A DNA stretch of 64,000 bases, from NCBI GenBank assembly GCA_051252005.1, contig JBPOEZ010000004.1, positions 124,001 through 188,000 on the forward strand, in the 5' to 3' direction. Source of the stretch: JACOMS01 sp051252005 (GTDB lineage: Bacteria; Pseudomonadota; Alphaproteobacteria; Caulobacterales; Maricaulaceae). This document shows, piece by piece, positions 42,414 to 51,970 of the stretch; the stretch's first letter is position 1; each line of letters begins with the position of its first letter. The notes below the pieces were generated by a model that made no database searches, was not told where the DNA came from, and saw only the letters and a list, made by a program, of their open reading frames with translations. Position numbers and translations under genes: made by a program.

Positions 42414-43709
42414 ATGTTGACCCTGTTTGAAATTGCGGCCCTTCTGCTTGTGCTCTCAGCAGCCTTTTCTTGGATCAATCGAGTCTATATTAAGCTGCCG
42501 CATACAATTGGTCTTCTGGTTATTGCATTAGTGGCCTCTATGGTAATGCTTGGATTGCAAGCGCTTATACCTTCGTTAGGTCTTACAGCGACTTTACAAG
42601 GCGCGATTAGCCAGATTGACTTCAACGAAACTTTGATGAAAGGCATGCTTGCCTTTTTGCTCTTTGCCGGAGCGCTCCATGTGGATCTAAACTTTTTAAA
42701 ATCCGAAAAATGGGCCATCGGATCAATGGCGACCTTTGGGGTTTTGCTTTCAACTTTTATCGTTGGTACCGGCTTTTACCTTTTAGCCAACCTTTTGGGC
42801 GTTCAGCTTCCCTTTATTTGGGCGCTCGTCTTTGGTGCTTTGATCAGCCCAACTGACCCCGTGGCTGTGCTGAGTATTCTTAAGAACGTCAACATGCCTC
42901 ACGCGCTCGAAGCCAAAATCGCAGGCGAAAGCCTCTTTAATGATGGTGTCGGTGTTGTGGTATTCTCGATTATCTTAGCGATTGCCGCGACGACATTGGG
43001 CCAGAGCGGCGGCCATGGACAAGACGCAATCACGGTTTTTGGCGTGGCTGAATTGTTCCTTGTCGAAGCTGTAGGCGGAGCAATTTTAGGGCTTATTGCA
43101 GGGTGGATCACCCACCGTATGATGGCAAGGATTGATGAACATGCGATTGAAATATTGATCAGCCTCGCCATAGTTGCGGGAACCTACGCCCTTGCTAGCC
43201 GAATGGAAGTCCTCGGCCATCACCTATCTGGGCCAATCGCGGTTGTTATCGCAGGTCTTATGATTGGCAATAAAGGCGCAGAGCTTGCTATGAGCGAACA
43301 TACAAGAACCTACCTTTTTGGTTTCTGGGAAATGGTCGACGAAATTTTGAACTCAGTCCTTTTCCTCTTGATCGGTCTGGAGCTTCTTGTGCTGGGCATG
43401 GCACCTGAATATGCGGTTGTCACCGCCCTTTCTATCCCGCTTGTCTTGCTTGCAAGGTTCACGGCTGTATCCGTCCCTATGCGAGTTCTAGGCTTGTTTA
43501 AGTCGTTTACAAAGGGCGCTATCCCTGTGCTGACGTGGGGCGGAGTACGCGGCGGCATTTCTGTCGCCTTGGCGCTTTCATTGCCTCCGTCTGAATATAA
43601 GCCGCTTATCCTCGCGGCCACATATGGCGTGGTGGTATTCTCAATTATTGTGCAGGGGTTGACGGTCAAACGTGTTGTTGAGAAGAGCGTAGATCCGGGG
43701 CTCTTTTAA
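42414..43709 (+). CDS. Sodium/proton antiporter (CPA1 family)
   Basis: 431 residues with about 12 membrane segments. The ion site is marked by SPTDPVAVL and by FNDGVGVVVF, whose Asp is essential in CPA1 carriers; a later WGGVRGGISVALALSLP is also conserved. It probably exports sodium or handles pH, fitting a marine cell. The start is preceded by TTCGGAGATATTC (GGAG). Confidence 0.92.
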   Translation: MLTLFEIAALLLVLSAAFSWINRVYIKLPHTIGLLVIALVASMVMLGLQALIPSLGLTATLQGAISQIDFNETLMKGMLAFLLFAGALHVDLNFLKSEKWAIGSMATFGVLLSTFIVGTGFYLLANLLGVQLPFIWALVFGALISPTDPVAVLSILKNVNMPHALEAKIAGESLFNDGVGVVVFSIILAIAATTLGQSGGHGQDAITVFGVAELFLVEAVGGAILGLIAGWITHRMMARIDEHAIEILISLAIVAGTYALASRMEVLGHHLSGPIAVVIAGLMIGNKGAELAMSEHTRTYLFGFWEMVDEILNSVLFLLIGLELLVLGMAPEYAVVTALSIPLVLLARFTAVSVPMRVLGLFKSFTKGAIPVLTWGGVRGGISVALALSLPPSEYKPLILAATYGVVVFSIIVQGLTVKRVVEKSVDPGLF

Positions 43710-43723
43710 AGAGACCTTTTGTT

Positions 43724-43840
43724 TTAAGCGTTGCGGCTTTCTCGCATGGCTAAGCCGTGCGTGACAGAGCCGCTGAGTTTAGCTTTGGAAACCTGAATGT
43801 TTTGATTAAGTGTAGCCGTGCTAAAGTCGCGCCTAACCAT
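43724..43840 (-). CDS. Candidate small gene after bactofilin
   Basis: 38 codons from ATG 43840 (AAGGG Shine-Dalgarno 8 bases upstream) to TAA 43724: a basic, Ser/Thr-rich peptide ending THGLAMRESRNA. The same frame is open up to the bactofilin stop, 16 codons before the ATG, so either a small gene or a lost C-terminal extension is possible. No family recognised. Confidence 0.35.
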   Translation of the reverse strand: MVRRDFSTATLNQNIQVSKAKLSGSVTHGLAMRESRNA

Positions 43841-43891
43841 AGCGGTGCCCTTAATTTCACGATAGGTGCGTAGCCCTTTAACGCTCGCTCT

Positions 43892-44383
43892 CTAGGCCGT
43901 CTTTTTTGATTTTACACTGGTGGTAGATGTGGGGATTGGCTCTACTTTGGAGGCTTGTACTGCCACGTGAGCCGCACTAACCGGTTTTGCGGCTGGTTGA
44001 ATAGGTGTGAGGCGTTTGCACTTGCCATCAAAGAAGGCGCCGTTGGCAATTGTCAGCTGGTCCTGAGCAATATCAGCTTGAACATTGGCCGTGGCGGCCA
44101 TTTCAACAACATTGGATGTTAGTGCGCCAGAAACTCTACCGCGTACATGCACCCATTTGGCTTTGACAGAACCTGTGACAGATCCGCTTTCGCCAATGGT
44201 GACCCTAGAGGCTGTTATGTTGCCTTCAAGACGCCCGTCAATTTGAATGTCGCCATCGGAGACGATATCGCCTTTAATGGAAAGATCAGAGCCCAGTATA
44301 GAGGGAGCGCTAGTATTCTGTTTCTGCGGCGATTTCCGATTTATGTCGGCGATCTGTTTCGAAGAATTAGTTTTGCTGAACAT
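43892..44383 (-). CDS. Bactofilin (polymer-forming cytoskeletal protein)
   Basis: 163 residues. The bactofilin core (about 27-120) is a run of short beta-helix turns: SIKGDIVSDGDIQIDGRLEG, NITASRVTIGESGSVTGSVKAK, and ANVQADIAQDQL. The flanking termini are disordered and rich in Ser, Pro and Ala. It polymerises without nucleotide and localises cell-wall enzymes. It overlaps the M23 peptidase gene by 17 bp, a pairing known in Hyphomonas and Caulobacter relatives, where both shape the stalk or bud. Confidence 0.93.
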   Translation of the reverse strand: MFSKTNSSKQIADINRKSPQKQNTSAPSILGSDLSIKGDIVSDGDIQIDGRLEGNITASRVTIGESGSVTGSVKAKWVHVRGRVSGALTSNVVEMAATANVQADIAQDQLTIANGAFFDGKCKRLTPIQPAAKPVSAAHVAVQASKVEPIPTSTTSVKSKKTA

Positions 44384-45584
44384 AGCGGCCGGCCTTCAAA
44401 AAGCTGTCAGGGTTAATGGCTTTTCCCTGGTAACGAATTTCATAATGCAAGTGCGTTGATGTACTCCTGCCGGTTGACCCCATGCCAGCTATCTTCTCGC
44501 CTTGCTTTATTTTTTGTCCTCGTTTGACGTGTGACTTAGCGAGGTGTGCGTAACGAGTCGTAAATCCATATCCGTGATCGATTTCGATGAGGCGGCCATA
44601 GCCACTTCGCATCCCTGAAAATTTGACGACACCATCGGCAGTCGCAATAATTGGAGCCATACGGTAAGAGGCAAAATCTACAGCATTATGCATGGCAGGA
44701 CGTTTAGTAAAAGGGTCCTTGCGTGTGCCAAAAGAACTTGAACGGTAATGCTCGACGGCGACGGGCTGACCGAGCGGCATGGCATGCACTGCGGCTTCAA
44801 GGCGTTGAGCTTCAATGGCGCGAGCTTTGATTTGTGTGAGAAGAGGAGAGGCTACTAAGTCGTCAGCGTCGTCAACGGAGCCTTCAATGAGTGGGCCGCC
44901 TGTACCAACCTGTCCCATTCGCAAGATGTCATTTATGGACATGGACGTTGCTTCTATAATAGCACGGTTACGTTCGATTTTGTTTTGGGTCATCGCCTCT
45001 GCAGAGAGCAGAAGGTCATTTTGGTTGCGCCCGAGCTGCTCCATAGGCGCATCAAGTCCCGTTCCTGTTTCAAGGCTTGTTAGCTGTACATAACTCTTGC
45101 GGGATGTGCGAGGAAGAATGTCCCGAGTGACTGGGGCGACTAAGACGTGTCCGTTGGAAAGTTCTGCGCCGTCCATGCTTGGCATCAAATCAGCCGTCAA
45201 AGGCCGATTAACGAACTGCGCGATGGCGTCATGCTTTTCTTGAAATGAGTGGGCTGCGCGCTCAAAAGCTTCTTGTTGTTGCGTAAGTTGAATTTGCGAG
45301 TTTTCGTAGCGAGCTTCTGCATCTTCTAAGAGACGTTGGTATTCAGCCTTTACTAGACGGCCTTGCTGGGCGGGCGTTCGTAAAGGGTTGTTGCCCCAAA
45401 TAAGATTGAAAATCGTAAGGAGACACCAAAACGCGATGAGGGAGGCGGCCGATGCGAGGAAGACTTGCGTGCTTGTTTTGAGTGTATGGTAGCTGACCTC
45501 ACCGCCTGAACGCAAATAAATTTGCCGTTCTGGGAACGTGCGAACAAGGAATGACTTTCCATCATCTTTTAGATTGTTAAACAT
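44367..45584 (-). CDS. M23 family peptidoglycan endopeptidase with membrane anchor
   Basis: 405 residues. A membrane segment lies at about 38-62 (VFLASAASLIAFWCLLTIF), followed by a coiled-coil of Gln/Glu-rich helices (about 80-115) and a C-terminal M23/LytM domain. Zinc ligands are His299 and Asp303 (MHNAVDF) and His380 (HLHYE), with His347 as the catalytic base, so the enzyme looks active. The overlapping bactofilin gene suggests that the cytoplasmic tail is recruited by bactofilin polymers. Substrate: peptide crosslinks of peptidoglycan. Confidence 0.92.
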   Translation of the reverse strand: MFNNLKDDGKSFLVRTFPERQIYLRSGGEVSYHTLKTSTQVFLASAASLIAFWCLLTIFNLIWGNNPLRTPAQQGRLVKAEYQRLLEDAEARYENSQIQLTQQQEAFERAAHSFQEKHDAIAQFVNRPLTADLMPSMDGAELSNGHVLVAPVTRDILPRTSRKSYVQLTSLETGTGLDAPMEQLGRNQNDLLLSAEAMTQNKIERNRAIIEATSMSINDILRMGQVGTGGPLIEGSVDDADDLVASPLLTQIKARAIEAQRLEAAVHAMPLGQPVAVEHYRSSSFGTRKDPFTKRPAMHNAVDFASYRMAPIIATADGVVKFSGMRSGYGRLIEIDHGYGFTTRYAHLAKSHVKRGQKIKQGEKIAGMGSTGRSTSTHLHYEIRYQGKAINPDSFLKAGRYVQQN

Positions 45585-45700
45585 GTTTCCCCGTGAAAAT
45601 CAATTTTCATCGCAATAGGACTAAATATCATAGACCATTACAAGGGGTTTCCACGGATTTGTTTAAAAATTCAACAAAAAAATCGCAAAGAGTTCTAAGT

Positions 45701-46501
45701 TTACAGTGTAGAGGCGTAATATGAGGCGGGAATACCCGCGAGAGTACGTGCAATCTCGTTAAATGGTGGTTTTATGTGCCCTGTGAAATGAGCCTTTATG
45801 AGCGATTTGAAGTAGGTTTCAGGCGTGTGTTTTCTAATTTTTGCAACCAAGTGAAACCATTTGGCACCTTTAGCGACGTGTCCGATTTCGTCGTTGTAAA
45901 TTATCGTGAGAATTTCAGCGCTTTGGTTGTCACCGACATTGGAAAACTTTTTAATCATGGCGGGGGTTACGTCGAGGCCTCTAGCTTCGAGAACCATAGG
46001 CGCTATTGCTAGCCTTGCTGCAATGTCATGGCGAGTGGCAAGCGCGGCTTCCCAAAGGCCATTGTGGGCTGGGAAGTCTCCGTAATTTTGGCCCAACTCT
46101 TTAAGGCGCTCACAGAGAAGGCCAAAATGGCGTGCTTCGTCAGCTGCGACGCTTATCCAATCATCGGCAAAGTTTTGGCGTTGGTCTTGGGGCAGAGTTA
46201 AGTCTTGTCCGAAGCGGCAGAGCATATCAAGGGCTAGGTCAATTGCGTTAAATTCGATGTGCGCAACAGCGTGAAGAAGTGCGCAGCGGCCCGCTACTGT
46301 CCCAAGCCGCCTGCGGGGGAGCTGCGATTGCGGGACCAGCGCAGGCAGTTCAGGACGCGCGGGATGAGATGGCAGATATACAGGCGGCTCGCCTAGGTCG
46401 CAAGCATTCGCCCAGTCCCGAGCCAAAGCTTGTGTGTTTAAACGTTTTTGTTCGGGGTCTGCTGCTTGCAGGGCCTGAAGAGCCTTTTCATAAATTGTCA
46501 T
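45701..46501 (-). CDS. DUF455 ferritin-like protein
   Basis: 266 residues from the ATG at 46501; a TTG 42 bases earlier overlaps bcp but has weak support. It is a four-helix ferritin-like protein with metal-ligand Glu and His residues in AHIEFNAIDLALD, ADEARHFGLL and NDEIGHVAKGAKWF. It is related to the tRNA-hydroxylating MiaE-like group; the actual reaction is unknown. It follows bcp on the same strand, hinting at a shared oxidative-stress role. Confidence 0.85.
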   Translation of the reverse strand: MTIYEKALQALQAADPEQKRLNTQALARDWANACDLGEPPVYLPSHPARPELPALVPQSQLPRRRLGTVAGRCALLHAVAHIEFNAIDLALDMLCRFGQDLTLPQDQRQNFADDWISVAADEARHFGLLCERLKELGQNYGDFPAHNGLWEAALATRHDIAARLAIAPMVLEARGLDVTPAMIKKFSNVGDNQSAEILTIIYNDEIGHVAKGAKWFHLVAKIRKHTPETYFKSLIKAHFTGHIKPPFNEIARTLAGIPASYYASTL

Positions 46502-46535
46502 GTTATAGATAGAATCTCTTTTGGTGAAGGCCGGC

Positions 46536-47015
46536 TTAGTCAACCTCTTGGAACGCCTGCACGGCTTCTAAGACCTTTTGCACATGGTCTTTCACTCGAA
46601 CTTTGCGCCAAATATGTAGGATGTTTCCATCTGGGCCAATGAGGTAAGTTGCGCGTTCAATGCCCATATATTTGCGTCCATACATGTTTTTTTCGACCCA
46701 AACGCCGTATTGTTCGATCATATTGCCCTCTTCATCGGAGACAAGCCGCACGGTTAAGTCATGCTTGGCGATAAATTTGTCATGTTTGGCAGCCGTGTCT
46801 TTCGAGACGCCAACGACTTTGGTGTTGAGGTTAGAAAACTCAGATTTCAATTCAGAAAATCCGATGGCTTCTTTCGTGCAGCCCGGAGTGTTGTCTTTGG
46901 GGTAAAAGTATAAGACGAGGTTTTGCCCCGCGTAATCGCTCAAAGAAATATCAGTGCCGCCATCACCTGGTAGGGAGAAGTCTGGGGCGGCGGCTCCGAT
47001 GGAAAGGTCTGACAT
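46536..47015 (-). CDS. bcp: Peroxiredoxin, Bcp/PrxQ type
   Basis: 159 residues; the ATG at 47015 has TTTGGAG upstream. Reduces hydroperoxides. The peroxidatic Cys46 is in TPGCTKEAIGF. The resolving Cys that often follows five residues later (C-x4-C) is Ile51 here, and this is the only Cys in the protein, so it must work as a 1-Cys enzyme with an external thiol. Divergent from the AsmA-like gene. Confidence 0.92.
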   Translation of the reverse strand: MSDLSIGAAAPDFSLPGDGGTDISLSDYAGQNLVLYFYPKDNTPGCTKEAIGFSELKSEFSNLNTKVVGVSKDTAAKHDKFIAKHDLTVRLVSDEEGNMIEQYGVWVEKNMYGRKYMGIERATYLIGPDGNILHIWRKVRVKDHVQKVLEAVQAFQEVD

Positions 47016-47113
47016 GTAAATCTCCAAAAAGTAATGCGTGTGTAAAACAATATCTGATATGTGCAGAGTGTCAGGGACTTTTGAAAGGTTTCACTCTTTA
47101 ACAGTAACGCCAT

Positions 47114-50100
47114 ATGACTGAAAACCAAAACAATCGCAATCCTGATCAGGACATTGATCTACAAGGCGCGCCTCTGGCTGTAAGTGATCCCGCGCGGATG
47201 CAGTCTTGGCTTGTGCGTGCTTTGCTGTGGACGTGGCGGCGGTTGGTAAGTTGTCTATGCGAACTCACCGCCATTATACTTGGAATTGCCTTTCTGTGGT
47301 TTTACGTCATGAACGTTTTTCTTGGCCAGAAGACAACGGATGTGTCTTTTGCTCAGCATAATGTCGGGCTTTGGTTCTCCGATGCTTTTGACGGGCAATC
47401 GGCAGATATCGGACAGATGGAAGTCATCTGGCAGCCCGAAACGAACGAAATCATCCTTGAGGTGAAAGAGATAGTCGTCAAAGATAAGTTCAGAGGCCCG
47501 CTTCAAAAAGTTGATAGATTGCAGGCCGCCTTTGATTTTGATGATGCTGTGATCGGGCGGTTTACGCCGAAACGGCTGGATATTACAGGGGGGTCTGTGA
47601 CGTGGCTTAAAGAGGCAGACGGCCAAGTTACAGCAGGGCTCGGAACGCCGCAATCCGTTGGCGTCTTCGGCGAACTCAGTTCAGATGCCGCTGAAACGGG
47701 CAGCGTAAATAAGCTGACCGCGCCTAAATCCTTTGACATGCAGGGCTTGAAGAGCGCTCATATTCGTGAGGCGGATGTTTATATTGTCGATAAACAGCGC
47801 GGACTTGATCTCCAACTTCGCAAGACGAACTTAAAGCTCGAAAATGCACGAGAAAATTTTACGGTTCAAGCCTTTGCGCAGTTAGGCGAAGGGGCGGGAA
47901 CCATGGATGCTAAGGCGAGTTTTTCGCCGGATTATGAAGACTTTGATTTAGTCCTAAATGCATCGTCTTTTAATCCCTCACTCTTTGCGCCAAATACAGG
48001 CGAATTGGCCCAGCTTAAAAAGCTCAATTTGCCATTGACTTTTACGCTTGACGTTGCCGCTCGGCGCGGTATCGGGCTCGAGCGCGCCGCGCTCGATTTG
48101 CAATCGGCGGCGGGCACTGCGCAATTTGGAACGATTGTGAATCAAATCAAGTCACTCTCATTAAGCACACAGTATGATACGGAAACGGGGACGCTAAATC
48201 TGCACAATTTTAATCTGGATGGATCCGTGTTAAAGGCTTCTGGAGGGGCGAAACTAACAAATATAGGTCGTCCGGCAACAGGCTTCTTTAAAGAAAATGT
48301 AGGCTTCGATGCAAATTTCTCTGACGTGGAACTCACCCTCGAAGAGGGCTACGACGTCCCTGTATCTCTGAACGGAATCGCCTTTGACGGGCGCGTCAAT
48401 CTGGTTGAAAAAACGTTATCATTCAATGAGATGCGCTTAAAGTTTGACGCCTATGAAATCATCACAAAAGCTGTTCTTTCCGGAGGCCCGCAAGGCACGT
48501 TGATTGCCCTATCTGGTAATGGTCGTGTCGAAGGAGTTATGTCGCCGAAACAGTTGCTCTCCATGTGGCCGACTGACTTTTCAATGGGCGCGCGGCGCTG
48601 GATCGACCGGAGCATACTCTCCGCAGACATTTCTGATATTGCCTTCGACCTTAATTTTCCTGAAGCGGCTTTATCAGGGGCAGGTTTGAAGGATGAGGAT
48701 CTCAATCTGACATTTAAGGTCAGTAATGGCGTGGTGAAATATATTTCGACCATGACACCCTATAGAGACGTAACGGCGTTTGGAGAACTTCGCGGGAATA
48801 GTTTTGATATTAAAGCGAATACTGGGAGGGTGGGTGACCTCGCCATCTCGCGCGGCCATGTCAGCATACCACGCTTGAAACCAAAAGGGGGCGACCTCAT
48901 TATCAAAGCAACGGCGGCCGGGGGCGTGCAGGATATGTTGTCGTTGATTGACCAAGAACCGCTCCAATTTGCTCAGAGTTACGAGTTAAACATAGAAACG
49001 TTTAAGGGCCAAGGCGCGGTCGATTTGATGGTAACGCGGCCTTTGCTAGAGAACTATGATAGGGATCGTATTGCCTATACAGTAGAGGGGATGTTTGACG
49101 GCGTTACGATCCCTTATTCTATGGGGGAATACGGGCTGAAAAACGGTGAATTCAAGCTTTTTGCAGATAGGACCAGAATGTCCTTGTCTGGGCCAGTCGA
49201 CCTAGGACCTTGGCGCACAAACCTTGATTGGCGAGATCAATTTCAGGATGAAAGCTCCGAAGCGACCTACAGTTTGTCGGGGCCAATGACCCGGGAGACA
49301 CTCGACGGGTTTGGCTTGGGGTTTCGAGAATATTTTGATGGTGTAATTGATGTCGAGATTGATGCGAGCGGACGCGGGCTTTCTCTCTCTGGTGCGAAAT
49401 TGACGGCAGATATGACAAAGGCAGATATTCGCGCTTCGAACTATTGGGGCAAAGCGAAGGGCGTGAAAGGGACTTTGGAAGGAACATTGTCACGGTCAGA
49501 TGACGGCTCCGTAAAGGTTGAAGATTTAAAGATTGAAGCGCCGGGCCTTGCCGTTGTGGGATTCGCTGTTTTTCAGCCCGATATGGGGCTGAGCAAGCTT
49601 CAAATGGATACAATTATGGTCGATGGGTTTGCCGACGGGGCCGTGACGATCATGCCGAACGAGGGTCGATCGGCGTTCGTTATCAATATGACAGGCAAAT
49701 ATCTGGATATTTCGTCCTTTATCTCTCAAGCGATTTCTGTGCGGGAAAGCGGCGTTAGTTTGCCTATGGTATTGGAGGCTTCCATAGATCGACTAATGCT
49801 AGATGAGATGTTTGTTCTGCGCGGAGCGTCATTCGAAATGGACCATGACGGCGCGGGGACGAAGCGAAGCGTGCTTAAGGGGACTATGCGGAAAGGGGCC
49901 TTTCGCGCCGAAATTAGCCCAAATCCAGAAACATCAGGGCGTGTATTGACATTGGATGTTCCGGACGCGTCGCTTGCCGCTATGGCATTTCTCAATATGA
50001 ACAATATTAAGGGCGGACGGTTGCAGCTCACAACCCAGATGCCGAACGCTGGGGACGAAGGCCCAATGCAGGGCGACCTTCTCATTGATGATGTTGTGGT

Positions 50101-50632
50101 TGTTCAGGCGCCGATCTTAGCCAAAATGCTCTCTCTAGCGTCGCTCACGGGGCTTGCGGATGCCATGGTAGGCGGCGGTCTTAAATTTGAGCAGGTGCAG
50201 ATTCCGTTTTCGTATGAAGATGGACGGTTAAGTGTCAGAGACGCAACGGCTTCGGGGCCTGCTTTGGGGCTGACGGGTAATGGAGAGGTTGATATTACGG
50301 ATAAGCTTTTGGACGTGGACGGTGTGTTGGTGCCAGCTTATTCTGCGAACTCTACGCTCGCGTCTATACCCATTTTGGGGAATATTTTTGCTGGAAAAAA
50401 AGGCGAAGGTATATTTGCTTTAAACTATGCAGTCAGAGGGCCGTTCTCAGCCAGCCAAGTGAGCGTCAATCCGTTATCTGCTTTAACGCCAGGGTTTCTC
50501 CGAGGCATTTTTCAGCCGCGCAGAGACGGTTTGCCGGAAATGCCTAGCGCTGCTCCCGCCGATGCGGCGAGTGAAGCAGAGGCGGAAGTTGCGCCCGAGA
50601 CAGAAGAGCCTGTGCCGCCCATCCCGGACTAA
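47114..50632 (+). CDS. AsmA/YhdP-like DUF3971 membrane protein
   Basis: 1172 residues. One membrane segment near 40-65 (AIILGIAFLWFYVMNVFLG) is followed by a very long periplasmic region of beta-strands with DUF3971 character in the middle, ending in an AsmA-like C-terminal module (about 1000-1120: GGGLKFEQVQIPFSYEDGRL and VDGVLVPAY). The tail is Ala/Glu/Pro-rich. Proteins of this class form grooves that move phospholipid between the inner and outer membranes. It ends 10 bp from the convergent tyrS stop. Confidence 0.86.
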   Translation: MTENQNNRNPDQDIDLQGAPLAVSDPARMQSWLVRALLWTWRRLVSCLCELTAIILGIAFLWFYVMNVFLGQKTTDVSFAQHNVGLWFSDAFDGQSADIGQMEVIWQPETNEIILEVKEIVVKDKFRGPLQKVDRLQAAFDFDDAVIGRFTPKRLDITGGSVTWLKEADGQVTAGLGTPQSVGVFGELSSDAAETGSVNKLTAPKSFDMQGLKSAHIREADVYIVDKQRGLDLQLRKTNLKLENARENFTVQAFAQLGEGAGTMDAKASFSPDYEDFDLVLNASSFNPSLFAPNTGELAQLKKLNLPLTFTLDVAARRGIGLERAALDLQSAAGTAQFGTIVNQIKSLSLSTQYDTETGTLNLHNFNLDGSVLKASGGAKLTNIGRPATGFFKENVGFDANFSDVELTLEEGYDVPVSLNGIAFDGRVNLVEKTLSFNEMRLKFDAYEIITKAVLSGGPQGTLIALSGNGRVEGVMSPKQLLSMWPTDFSMGARRWIDRSILSADISDIAFDLNFPEAALSGAGLKDEDLNLTFKVSNGVVKYISTMTPYRDVTAFGELRGNSFDIKANTGRVGDLAISRGHVSIPRLKPKGGDLIIKATAAGGVQDMLSLIDQEPLQFAQSYELNIETFKGQGAVDLMVTRPLLENYDRDRIAYTVEGMFDGVTIPYSMGEYGLKNGEFKLFADRTRMSLSGPVDLGPWRTNLDWRDQFQDESSEATYSLSGPMTRETLDGFGLGFREYFDGVIDVEIDASGRGLSLSGAKLTADMTKADIRASNYWGKAKGVKGTLEGTLSRSDDGSVKVEDLKIEAPGLAVVGFAVFQPDMGLSKLQMDTIMVDGFADGAVTIMPNEGRSAFVINMTGKYLDISSFISQAISVRESGVSLPMVLEASIDRLMLDEMFVLRGASFEMDHDGAGTKRSVLKGTMRKGAFRAEISPNPETSGRVLTLDVPDASLAAMAFLNMNNIKGGRLQLTTQMPNAGDEGPMQGDLLIDDVVVVQAPILAKMLSLASLTGLADAMVGGGLKFEQVQIPFSYEDGRLSVRDATASGPALGLTGNGEVDITDKLLDVDGVLVPAYSANSTLASIPILGNIFAGKKGEGIFALNYAVRGPFSASQVSVNPLSALTPGFLRGIFQPRRDGLPEMPSAAPADAASEAEAEVAPETEEPVPPIPD

Positions 50633-50642
50633 AGCTGTTAAA

Positions 50643-51902
50643 TTAAGCAGGCTTAATTAGAGCGTGGCGTTTTTTGCCGACAGAAATTTTAATTACGCCG
50701 TCAGCATTAAGATCATCGGCCGATAGGGTGTGCATAGGGTCAGTCACGCGTTCATCGTTGATCTTGAGCGCGTTGCCCTTGATGTGCCGCCGCGCTTCGC
50801 CTTTTGACGCGGCGAGTCCCGCAAGTATGGCTGCGTCTACGGCCAAAAGCCCGTTTAAATCAGTGCTAAACGTTGGCAAGCCTTCCGCCGCGCCGCCTTG
50901 TTCGAAGGTCATTTTAGCGGTGGCTTCGGCCTTGGCCGCTGCCTCTGCGCCGTGAAGCATAGATGTGGCTTCGTTAGCAAGCCGAACTTTAGCCGTGTTA
51001 ATATCAGCGCCTTCTAGGGCCTCTAAGGCTTCAATTTCGATAAGTGGTAAATCTGTAAACAATCGCAGGAACTTCCCTACGTCCGCGTCATCGGTGTTGC
51101 GCCAGAACTGCCAGTAATCATATGAACTTTTGACATAGGCTTCGCCCCAAGTCGGATCGGCGTTCAGCCAAACCGCGCCGTCTGCCGTTTTGCCCATCTT
51201 GCCGCCGGACGCCGTTGTGATCAAAGGTGTTGTAAAGCCAAAGCATTCAGCGCCTTCGAGACGGCGCGAAAGATCCGCGCCCCCGACTATATTGCCCCAT
51301 TGGTCTGACCCGCCGAGCTGCAACGTACAGCCATGGCGGCGGTAGAGCTCAAGGAAGTCATAAGATTGCAAGAGGGAGTAGTTGAACTCCAGGAATGTCA
51401 TAGGCTGTTCGCGGTCAAGGCGGCGTTTAACACTCTCTAAGGCGACCATACGGTTGATGGTAAAGTGCGGGCCAATGGCGCGTAGGAAGTCAATGTATCC
51501 AAGCTTATCGAGCCAATCGGCATTATCGACCATAATGGCTGGGTTAGGCCCGTCAAAATCCAAAAATCTGGTAAAAACTTGGCGGATGCCATTTTTGTTA
51601 TGTTCAATGCCTTCATTGGTCAGCATCTTCCGCGATTCGTCTTTGCCTGTTGGGTCGCCGATTTTAGTTGTGCCGCCGCCGAGCAAAACTATCGGACGGC
51701 CGCCCGATTTTTGCAGATGGCGGAGCATCATGATTTGGACGAGTGATCCCACATGCAAGCTAGGGGCTGTGGCATCAAACCCTATATAGCCAGTAATGCC
51801 GCCCGATGCGGCAGATTTATCAAGACCGGATTCATCGGTGCATTGATAAAGGAATCCGCGCGCCGTGAGAGTTTCCATCAATTCTGATTGGTATTTCGAC
51901 AT
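50643..51902 (-). CDS. tyrS: Tyrosyl-tRNA synthetase
   Basis: 419 residues. Charges tRNA-Tyr. HIGH-type motif HVGS in PSLHVGSLVQI and KMSKS-type motif KMGKT; the C-terminal S4-like RNA-binding domain (EARRHIKGNALKINDERV) is present. LGGSDQWGNIVGG is the tyrosine-site signature. Divergent from anmK with 68 bp between the starts. Confidence 0.97.
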   Translation of the reverse strand: MSKYQSELMETLTARGFLYQCTDESGLDKSAASGGITGYIGFDATAPSLHVGSLVQIMMLRHLQKSGGRPIVLLGGGTTKIGDPTGKDESRKMLTNEGIEHNKNGIRQVFTRFLDFDGPNPAIMVDNADWLDKLGYIDFLRAIGPHFTINRMVALESVKRRLDREQPMTFLEFNYSLLQSYDFLELYRRHGCTLQLGGSDQWGNIVGGADLSRRLEGAECFGFTTPLITTASGGKMGKTADGAVWLNADPTWGEAYVKSSYDYWQFWRNTDDADVGKFLRLFTDLPLIEIEALEALEGADINTAKVRLANEATSMLHGAEAAAKAEATAKMTFEQGGAAEGLPTFSTDLNGLLAVDAAILAGLAASKGEARRHIKGNALKINDERVTDPMHTLSADDLNADGVIKISVGKKRHALIKPA

Positions 51903-51970
51903 GGTATTGGCCTATAGACGTGTTTAGATGGCGCTTCTAACAAAGCGCATGGCCATGTCAAAGGAATTGG

